Of a DNA stretch of 5,672 nucleotides, positions 1 to 4,969 are shown piece after piece. The DNA lies in contig JAKSBM010000466.1 in assembly GCA_022361135.1 (NCBI GenBank), forward strand, positions 1 through 5,672, in the 5' to 3' direction. Numbering within the stretch: the first letter of the stretch is position 1; each line of letters begins with the position of its first letter. The translations under genes were made by a program, and so were the position numbers. Under the pieces are notes generated by a model. It worked only from the letters and a program-made list of their open reading frames with translations, was not told where the DNA came from and did not search any database. This DNA is from Desulfobacterales bacterium (GTDB taxonomy: Bacteria; Desulfobacterota; Desulfobacteria; Desulfobacterales; Desulfobacteraceae).

Positions 1-250
1 GGAAACTTTAAACCGGTACGGCATCGACCTGGTCCACTTCGGTGTGGTCATGGTCCTCAACATTCAGATGGGCATGCTCACGCCCCCCTTTGGCCTGAAT
101 CTATTTGTCTCCTCGGGTATCACCAAGGAACCCCTCATCAAGATTGCCAAGGGCGTGGCCCCCTTCCTCTGCATCATGTTGCTCTGCCTGCTGCTGGTAA
201 CCTATATCCCCTGGATCTCGTTGGCCCTGCCCAACTGGCTCCTGCATTAA
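1..250 (+). CDS. dctM: TRAP transporter large permease subunit, DctM family (C-terminal fragment)
   Basis: This is the 3' end of a gene that begins before the window; the frame is open from base 2 and stops at TAA 248-250. About 82 residues are visible. Seen: a segment reading YGIDLVHFGVVMVLNIQMG, then LTPPFGLNLFV, then a hydrophobic helix (VAPFLCIMLLCLLLVTYIPW) and a short tail. The first two stretches are the conserved near-C-terminal signature of TRAP transporter DctM subunits. In that family DctM forms the Na+-driven membrane channel and works with a small membrane subunit (DctQ) and a periplasmic binding protein (DctP) to import carboxylates such as C4-dicarboxylates, lactate or keto acids. 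The next gene starts 12 nt downstream, so the two are probably co-transcribed. Family assignment is firm. The substrate is unknown but is plausibly the 2-hydroxyacid handled by the genes downstream. The GTG at 44 is internal and not a start. Confidence 0.93.
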   Translation, partial: ETLNRYGIDLVHFGVVMVLNIQMGMLTPPFGLNLFVSSGITKEPLIKIAKGVAPFLCIMLLCLLLVTYIPWISLALPNWLLH

Positions 251-255
251 GGAGG
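251..255 (+). promoter_or_regulatory. Ribosome binding site fixing the start of the GlcD-like gene
   Basis: A strong GGAGG Shine-Dalgarno lies directly after the dctM stop codon. It is 7 nt before ATG 263 but only 1 nt before the in-frame GTG at 257, so ATG 263 is the preferred start. Confidence 0.75.
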
Positions 256-262
256 TGTGACC

Positions 263-1660
263 ATGGTCACTCCCAATACAGAAAAGAAAATCACGGCGGA
301 GCTGAAGGCCGCCTTCATTGATATTGTGGGCCCGGACCACTATCTGGACCAGCCCGAAACCCTGACCTGCTATGCCTATGATTCCTTTCTGGAAGAAAGC
401 ATGCCCGAGGCGGTGATCTTTCCCAAAACCACGGAAGAGGTCTCCAAAATCATGGCATTGGCCTCGGCACACAAACTCCCGGTCACGGCCCGGGGGGCGG
501 GCACCTCGGTCTGCGGGGCACCGGTGCCGGTTCAGCACGGCCTGGTGATCTGTTTTTCCAAGATGGACCAGATCATTGAAATCAACACCAAGGACAGGTA
601 CGCCATTGTCCAACCCGGGGTGGTCAACGCCGATCTCCAGGCGGCCCTGGCACCCTTTGGATTTTTCTATCCCCCGGATCCCGGATCCATGGCTATGGCG
701 ACCATTGGCGGCAATATCGCCCAAAACGCAGGTGGGCCTCGCTGCCTGAAATACGGGGTAACCCTGGATTATCTCCTGGGCATTGAGGCGGTGTTGGCCG
801 ATGGTAAAATCGTCCGCTACGGCAGTCGCAACGTCAAGGATGTCACCGGATATAAAATGGCCGCCCTCTTCTGCGGTTCCGAGGGGACCCTGGGGCTGAC
901 CACCGAGGCCATTGTCAAGGTGGTTCCCATCCCCGAGGCTGCGGCCACACTGACGGTGACATTTGATGACCTCAACCATACGGCCAATGCCGTGGCCGAC
1001 ATCATCGGTTCCGGCATTTTACCGGCGGCCATGGAACTCATGGACGACATCTGCATCAAGGCCATTGAAGGGGCGTCCAAACTGGGGCTGGACACCGAAG
1101 CCGCCGGCATGCTCCTCATTGAAGTGGATGGATCCAAGGAGGCCTGCCAGGCCGAACTCAACCAAGTCATTGAAAAATTAGAAGCCAACAATGCCAAGGC
1201 CATCCAAAGGGCGGAAACCGAAGCAGAAAGGGAAAAACTCTGGCTGGCCAGGCGGGCCGCCTACGGTTCCTTTGCAAAACTGGCACCGGACATTCTCAGT
1301 GAAGATGTCACCGTTCCCGTGAGCCAAGTGCCGGAAATGACCCGGCGCTGTAAGGCCATTGGGAAAAAACACGGGCTCACCGCCGGGGTTCTGGCCCATG
1401 CCGGGGACGGCAATATGCACCCCATGTTCAATGCCGATCGAAACAACACCGAAGAGTGGAATCGCATCATCAAGGCCTTCGACGAAATCTTCCAGGCCGC
1501 CGCAGACCTGGGGGGCACCCTTTCCGGGGAACACGGGGTGGGGCTGGCCAAGGTGAAATACCTGCCCCTGGTCATGAACCAGGATTCCAGGGATCTCATG
1601 ACCACCATCAAGCGGGCCGTGGATCCGGACAATATCCTGAACCCGGGGAAATTCGTATGA
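263..1660 (+). CDS. glcD: FAD-linked 2-hydroxyacid dehydrogenase, GlcD / D-lactate dehydrogenase type
   Basis: A 465-residue protein, full length for the GlcD/D-lactate dehydrogenase family (about 460-500 aa). The family oxidises a 2-hydroxyacid (glycolate, D-lactate, D-2-hydroxyglutarate) to the 2-oxoacid using non-covalent FAD. Seen: an N-terminal FAD-binding fold (roughly residues 45-220) with ARGAGTS at 76-82, PPDPGS at 137-142, a TIGGNIAQNAGG loop at 147-158 and FCGSEGTLG near 203-211. A C-terminal FAD-oxidase domain follows, with HAGDGNMHP at 379-387 (metal and substrate histidines), SGEHGVG at 421-427 and the closing DPDNILNPGK at 454-463. The start is ATG 263, set by the GGAGG at 251-255. 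The stop overlaps the next start (ATGA at 1657-1660), which implies translational coupling to the Fe-S partner. No GlcE subunit lies beside it, so this resembles two-component GlcD-GlcF dehydrogenases more than E. coli glycolate oxidase. Exact substrate and stereospecificity are not determined. The symbol names the family only. Confidence 0.9.
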   Translation: MVTPNTEKKITAELKAAFIDIVGPDHYLDQPETLTCYAYDSFLEESMPEAVIFPKTTEEVSKIMALASAHKLPVTARGAGTSVCGAPVPVQHGLVICFSKMDQIIEINTKDRYAIVQPGVVNADLQAALAPFGFFYPPDPGSMAMATIGGNIAQNAGGPRCLKYGVTLDYLLGIEAVLADGKIVRYGSRNVKDVTGYKMAALFCGSEGTLGLTTEAIVKVVPIPEAAATLTVTFDDLNHTANAVADIIGSGILPAAMELMDDICIKAIEGASKLGLDTEAAGMLLIEVDGSKEACQAELNQVIEKLEANNAKAIQRAETEAEREKLWLARRAAYGSFAKLAPDILSEDVTVPVSQVPEMTRRCKAIGKKHGLTAGVLAHAGDGNMHPMFNADRNNTEEWNRIIKAFDEIFQAAADLGGTLSGEHGVGLAKVKYLPLVMNQDSRDLMTTIKRAVDPDNILNPGKFV

Positions 1661-2946
1661 GTGGGCCAAAGGATACCGGAGATATCCGGAACTGCAACAA
1701 ATGCGGCCTCTGCATGTCGGTCTGCCCGGTGTACAAAACCCTGAAGGAAGAACAGGCTGCCCCAAGGGCACGACTGCGGTTGATCAAAGCCTTTGAAGAA
1801 CAGGACCTGGAGGCCTCTCCCCTGCTCAAGGAATTGATTTCCAAATGTCTCATGTGCGGATCCTGCTCGGCCATCTGCCCCTCGGGGGTGAATCACTATG
1901 CCCAATTCATGGACATGCGGGAAAAGATGGCCCGGGAGCTGGGCGAAATCCCGGCCATTAAAACCCTGGTCTACCTTCTGGCCAGGGAATATCGCATCCG
2001 CATGGGAGCCGGTGCGGCCCGGTTGGGTCAAAAATTATTCCAGAAAGTGGGGTCGCCGAAAATTCAATCCCAGCGGATTGGAAACATCCCCCTGTCCCGC
2101 TTCCCGGAAATGAACCAACTTCCCCTGCGCAGCGACCTCCCCCAGGTCAATGCCCCCCGGGGGAAAAAAATCGGCAGTCTTATCTATTTCACCGGCTGTG
2201 CCACCAATTATCTTTTCGCAGATACGGGGCGGGCCACGGTGAAAATCCTGACCCACCTGGGCTATGAGGTCATCATTCCCAAGGGGCAGACCTGCTGCGG
2301 AATCCCCATGATGTTCCATGGGGCACGGGGGGAAGCCGTAGAAAACATGGGGGTGAACATCCACACCCTGCAACGGGCTTGGAAAAAATACAATTGTTCC
2401 GCCGTGGTCACGGATTGCTCCACCTGCGGTGCCGCCCTCATGGAAGAATATCCCCAATTGCTGAAGGATATTCAAGATCGTGGAGAAGCGCTGCCCAAAG
2501 GAATTGATCCCGACCTGGCCCTGGATATGGCTGCCCGGACGCGGGATATCCTTTCCCTGATTCTGGACCACCGGAAAGATTTAAGATTCAAGTCCGGGGG
2601 AAAAACGGCCAAGGTAACCTACCACCTGCCCTGCCATTCCAAAAACAGTTTCAACGCCCAGCCTGTGGTGAATACCTTGATGGCGGAACTCCCCTGCTTT
2701 GATTATCACCCCGTGCCGGACATGGCGGCCTGTTGTGGGGGGGGAGGCACCTTCTTTTACGAACAACCTGAAATTTCGGGCAAAATGGTTCAAAACAAAC
2801 GTGAAAATGCCCTGAAGTCGGGAGCGGATCTCTGGCTCACGGACTGCCCGGTGTGCCGGATCAATCTGACCGGGAACCTGACGCCCGAAGATGAATTAGA
2901 GGTACGCCACCCGGTTGTGGTGATTGCAGACAATTTAGAGGATTAA
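1657..2946 (+). CDS. glcF: (Fe-S)-binding oxidoreductase subunit, GlcF / HdrD-like, two 4Fe-4S and two CCG domains
   Basis: A 429-residue protein, close to the usual GlcF length. It should carry electrons from the flavin dehydrogenase encoded just upstream to a membrane acceptor. Seen: two ferredoxin-type 4Fe-4S motifs, C13-x2-C16-x2-C19-x3-C23-P and C64-x2-C67-x2-C70-x3-C74-P. Two cysteine-rich CCG domains follow. The first has C181, the C213-C214-G pair and C254-x2-C257. The second has C326, the C359-C360-G pair and C397-x2-C400. This architecture is shared by GlcF, heterodisulfide reductase HdrD/HdrB and GlpC, where CCG domains hold non-cubane or additional Fe-S clusters. There is no signal peptide or transmembrane helix, so the protein is cytoplasmic or peripherally membrane-bound. 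The start ATG overlaps the glcD stop in ATGA, with a GGGGA Shine-Dalgarno-like stretch at 1645-1649, 7 nt upstream. All cluster cysteines appear present. The physiological acceptor (quinone or another carrier) is inferred only. Confidence 0.9.
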   Translation: MSGPKDTGDIRNCNKCGLCMSVCPVYKTLKEEQAAPRARLRLIKAFEEQDLEASPLLKELISKCLMCGSCSAICPSGVNHYAQFMDMREKMARELGEIPAIKTLVYLLAREYRIRMGAGAARLGQKLFQKVGSPKIQSQRIGNIPLSRFPEMNQLPLRSDLPQVNAPRGKKIGSLIYFTGCATNYLFADTGRATVKILTHLGYEVIIPKGQTCCGIPMMFHGARGEAVENMGVNIHTLQRAWKKYNCSAVVTDCSTCGAALMEEYPQLLKDIQDRGEALPKGIDPDLALDMAARTRDILSLILDHRKDLRFKSGGKTAKVTYHLPCHSKNSFNAQPVVNTLMAELPCFDYHPVPDMAACCGGGGTFFYEQPEISGKMVQNKRENALKSGADLWLTDCPVCRINLTGNLTPEDELEVRHPVVVIADNLED

Positions 2947-2965
2947 CCAGGGGCGTTTCCCCGGT
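2946..2965 (+). repeat. Small intercistronic hairpin before the larA-like gene
   Basis: The sequence ACC-A-GGGG, a CGTTT loop, then CCCC-GGT can form a 7-bp stem with one bulged A. It sits in the gap between the Fe-S gene stop and the larA-like start, just 5' of the AAGGA ribosome binding site. No T-run follows, so it is not a standard terminator. It may be chance or may tune translation of the downstream gene. Confidence 0.35.
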
Positions 2966-2966
2966 A

Positions 2967-2971
2967 AAGGA
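2967..2971 (+). promoter_or_regulatory. Ribosome binding site deciding the larA-like start
   Basis: AAGGA lies 8 nt before ATG 2980. The upstream in-frame ATGs at 2971 and 2974 overlap or nearly touch this motif and would be badly spaced, so ATG 2980 is favoured. The protein differs by only three residues between the choices. Confidence 0.5.
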
Positions 2972-2979
2972 TGATGGAG

Positions 2980-4251
2980 ATGGTTGCAATTCAATTGGAA
3001 AAGGGTCACACCCACCTGAATTTGGAACTGGCCGACGAAAAACTCATTGAAGTGGTCACGGGTCAAGATATCCCCCCCCTGCCACGGGGAAGGATAGAAG
3101 AAATCATTTTCCAGGGTATTTCCAACCATGCCCCGGACCATGTGGCTGGAAAAAAAATCTGCATCATCATCCCGGACGACACCCGGCTTTGGGCCCGGGG
3201 AGACCGGTATGTTCCCTGTATTGTTAAATCTCTGAACTCCGCCGGGGTTCCCTTTGACCAGATCAAAGTCATGGTGGCCCTGGGCACCCACGCCCCCATG
3301 GAAAAGGATCGGATGGAAGCCCTGGCCGGTGCCTATACCTGCGAAAATGTGGAAACCCTCAACTCGGCCAACAGGGATTTTACCCGTCTGGTTTCCATGG
3401 GGAAAACCCCCCAGGGGACGGAACTTGCCTTTACCAGGGAGGCCTGTGAAGCCGATCATATCATCATCTATGGGGGGGTGCTCCACCACCTCATTGCCGG
3501 ATATGGCGGGGGGAGAAAATACATCCTGCCCGGGATCGCCGGGTATGAAACCATCCAGCAGAACCATTCCCTGGCCTTCGGGGCGGACGGTTCCGCCCGG
3601 CCCGAGGTTCGCCAGGCTTGTGCAGAGGGGAATCCCGTCCACCAGGACATGGTGGATGCAGCCCGGATATTCCTCAAGGATAAAACCTGCAGCCATGTGG
3701 CCCTGGCCGCCAATGGGGCCGGAGAAATCTTCCATTGTGAGGTGGGGGATCTCTTCCCCACCTTTGAACGGGGCTGCCAACAGCTGAATCAGGCCTGTTG
3801 TGTCACCTTGGCAGAAAAGGGGGATTTTGCCCTGATTTCCGCAGGGGGGCACCGCACCGACGGCCAGCTCTACCAGGCCACCAAAGCCCTGTTCAATGCG
3901 GTGAATCTGGTGAAGGATGGAGGGAGTATTCTTTTTACGGCCGCCTGCGCCCAAGGGGTGGGGAATCCGGATTTTGGCCGGGCTTTGGCCAAATACAAGG
4001 GCAACGCCCCGGCCCTGGGAAAAGCCCTGGCATCGGGATTTAAAATGCCGGATTACGTGGCCTTCAGGGTCCTGGATATCCTGGACCGATTCCAGGTGAC
4101 CCTGGCCTCTGACATGGATCTGGAGCAGATCCAGAGCCTGGGATTTAAAACCACCGAAGATCCCCAGACATTTGTGAATCAACTCACCGGACGGGGATAT
4201 GTGGTCCCCTTTGCAGAGAATATACTTCCCCTGTTAACCAACGCCGATTAA
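2980..4251 (+). CDS. larA: LarA-family nickel-pincer-dependent 2-hydroxyacid racemase/epimerase homolog
   Basis: A 423-residue protein, the usual LarA length (about 420-430 aa). LarA uses a nickel-pincer nucleotide bound covalently to a lysine to interconvert 2-hydroxyacid stereoisomers by hydride transfer. Seen, numbered from ATG 2980: PDDTR at 65-69, matching the family DxTR substrate motif; LGTH ending at H104; the LHHLIAGYGGGRK stretch with H169-H170 and K180; NH with H196; and YQATK with Y298 and K302. These align in order and spacing with L. plantarum LarA H108, H174, K184 (cofactor attachment), H200, Y294 and K298, so the protein is probably catalytically active. The segment GGHRTD (289-294) differs from the GGYPLD-like form I recall from lactate racemase, which may mean another substrate. 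There is no signal peptide. It follows the dehydrogenase pair by a short gap and is probably in the same operon; racemisation would let both isomers reach one stereospecific dehydrogenase. Cofactor genes larB/C/E are absent here. Family is firm, substrate unknown, and the symbol names the family only. Confidence 0.88.
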   Translation: MVAIQLEKGHTHLNLELADEKLIEVVTGQDIPPLPRGRIEEIIFQGISNHAPDHVAGKKICIIIPDDTRLWARGDRYVPCIVKSLNSAGVPFDQIKVMVALGTHAPMEKDRMEALAGAYTCENVETLNSANRDFTRLVSMGKTPQGTELAFTREACEADHIIIYGGVLHHLIAGYGGGRKYILPGIAGYETIQQNHSLAFGADGSARPEVRQACAEGNPVHQDMVDAARIFLKDKTCSHVALAANGAGEIFHCEVGDLFPTFERGCQQLNQACCVTLAEKGDFALISAGGHRTDGQLYQATKALFNAVNLVKDGGSILFTAACAQGVGNPDFGRALAKYKGNAPALGKALASGFKMPDYVAFRVLDILDRFQVTLASDMDLEQIQSLGFKTTEDPQTFVNQLTGRGYVVPFAENILPLLTNAD

Positions 4252-4260
4252 CAGGGGAAG
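4225..4260 (+). repeat. Perfect 13-bp inverted repeat spanning the larA-like stop codon
   Basis: The left arm CTTCCCCTGTTAA (4225-4237) and right arm TTAACAGGGGAAG (4248-4260) are exact reverse complements around a 10-nt loop. The TAA stop (4249-4251) lies in the right arm. The RNA would form a stable stem, but AGACTAATCC follows rather than a U-run, so it is not a canonical intrinsic terminator. It could act as a 3' stabiliser or partial terminator that lowers expression of the regulator gene, or as a dyad operator for that regulator. The pairing is certain; the role is inferred. Confidence 0.65.
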
Positions 4261-4301
4261 AGACTAATCCCGACGAAAACATTGGGAACCGGACAGACTT
4301 T

Positions 4302-4306
4302 GGAGA
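4302..4306 (+). promoter_or_regulatory. Ribosome binding site for the XRE-cupin regulator
   Basis: GGAGA lies 5 nt before ATG 4312. This supports that ATG over the in-frame TTG at 4282, which has no good Shine-Dalgarno upstream. Confidence 0.55.
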
Positions 4307-4311
4307 CGGCC

Positions 4312-4917
4312 ATGGACGAACAAAGTATTTGTCAGAACATAAAAGCACTAAGGCTCCAACACAACCTGACCCTGGAAGAGTTGGCACAAAAAACAGGGCT
4401 GACCAAGGGCTATCTTTCAAAGGTGGAACGCTCGGGCAAGGCCCCGCCCTATTCCACCCTCAACAAGATCGCCAACGCCCTGGGAATGGAAGTCACCACC
4501 CTGCTTTCGGAAAGTCGTCAGCCCCCCAAGGATCAGCCCCTCTTCCTCTCCCGGGCCCAAGATCGTCCCCTCATCCATGCCAGTCAACAATTTGCCGGGT
4601 ATGATTACGAAATTTTGGCCGAGGGCAAGCCGGGCAAAAACATGGAGCCCTTCATCCTCCATGCCCCCTTTGACATTCCCCGGCTTTATCAGCATGAGGG
4701 GGAAGAACTCATCCACATCCTTGAAGGGGAGTTGGAATTCCACCACGGAGAATCAAGCTACATCCTGAAAAAAGGGGATAATATCTACTTTGACGCCCAC
4801 CTGCCCCACGCCGGTAAAAGCCTGGGGCCCAACCGAGCAAAGCTTCTGGTGGTCATCTATTTTTACAAACGCACACGCGGGAATACGAGTTTTTCAATGG
4901 AAAGAAATGTGGAATAA
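4312..4917 (+). CDS. XRE-family transcriptional regulator with C-terminal cupin domain
   Basis: A 201-residue DNA-binding regulator of the common HTH-cupin type (usual length about 180-210 aa). Seen: an N-terminal XRE helix-turn-helix at residues 6-66, with LTLEELAQKTGLTKGYLSKVE (from residue 19) covering the two DNA-reading helices, then NKIANALGM. A linker follows to about residue 85. The C-terminal cupin_2 barrel spans roughly 110-185, with HEGEE at 128-132, HILEGELEF at 135-143, KKGDNIYF at 153-160 and HLPH at 163-166. In this family (PuuR, SutR and relatives) the cupin binds a small effector that changes DNA binding. The gene is codirectional with the larA-like gene, 60 nt downstream and beyond the 4225-4260 inverted repeat, so it probably controls the preceding catabolic operon with the hydroxyacid or oxoacid as effector. 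That link rests on context only. No convincing promoter was seen in the gap. Whether it activates or represses cannot be told. Confidence 0.9.
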   Translation: MDEQSICQNIKALRLQHNLTLEELAQKTGLTKGYLSKVERSGKAPPYSTLNKIANALGMEVTTLLSESRQPPKDQPLFLSRAQDRPLIHASQQFAGYDYEILAEGKPGKNMEPFILHAPFDIPRLYQHEGEELIHILEGELEFHHGESSYILKKGDNIYFDAHLPHAGKSLGPNRAKLLVVIYFYKRTRGNTSFSMERNVE

Positions 4918-4920
4918 AAA

Positions 4921-4955
4921 ACCGGGAAGTCCACATCATGCACAGACTTCCCGGT
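4921..4955. terminator. Bidirectional intrinsic terminator between convergent genes
   Basis: ACCGGGAAGTC (4921-4931) and GACTTCCCGGT (4945-4955) form a perfect 11-bp GC-rich stem with a 13-nt loop. On the minus strand the stem is followed directly by TTTTTATTCC, an ideal U-run for ending the minus-strand membrane-protein gene. On the plus strand CAATTTGTTTTTG follows, a slightly offset T-rich run that can end the regulator transcript. The hairpin lies between two convergent stop codons (4917 and 4970). Confidence 0.88.
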
Positions 4956-4969
4956 CAATTTGTTTTTGA

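Noticed and set aside
257..262. GTG at 257 as the start of the GlcD-like gene
   Set aside because: It is only 1 nt from the GGAGG ribosome binding site, whereas ATG 263 is 7 nt away.
675..690. Tandem GGATCC motifs in cccggatcccggatcc
   Set aside because: They lie inside the conserved PPDPGS coding motif of the flavin dehydrogenase and are explained by the codons used for D-P-G-S.
101..979. Open frame of 292 codons on the minus strand opposite dctM and glcD
   Set aside because: It spans two well-supported plus-strand genes, has low-complexity shadow composition and matches no family I recognise.
1261..2031. Minus-strand open frames across the glcD-glcF junction (also 1178-1771 and 2035-2571)
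   Set aside because: All overlap strongly supported plus-strand coding sequence and show no independent motif.
2935..4182. Long open frame of 415 codons on the minus strand, opposite the larA-like gene
   Set aside because: It lies wholly antisense to a gene with clear LarA motifs. It is glycine-, histidine- and proline-rich without recognisable domains, as expected from the reverse complement of a GC-rich coding strand.
4282..4311. TTG at 4282 as the start of the XRE-cupin regulator
   Set aside because: It lacks a Shine-Dalgarno, and the extra ten residues precede the normal start of the HTH domain. ATG 4312 has GGAGA 5 nt upstream.
4252..4311. Possible promoter in the gap before the regulator (TTGGGA at 4282)
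   Set aside because: No matching -10 element lies at suitable spacing before the ATG, and the stretch is too short and GC-rich to support a promoter call.
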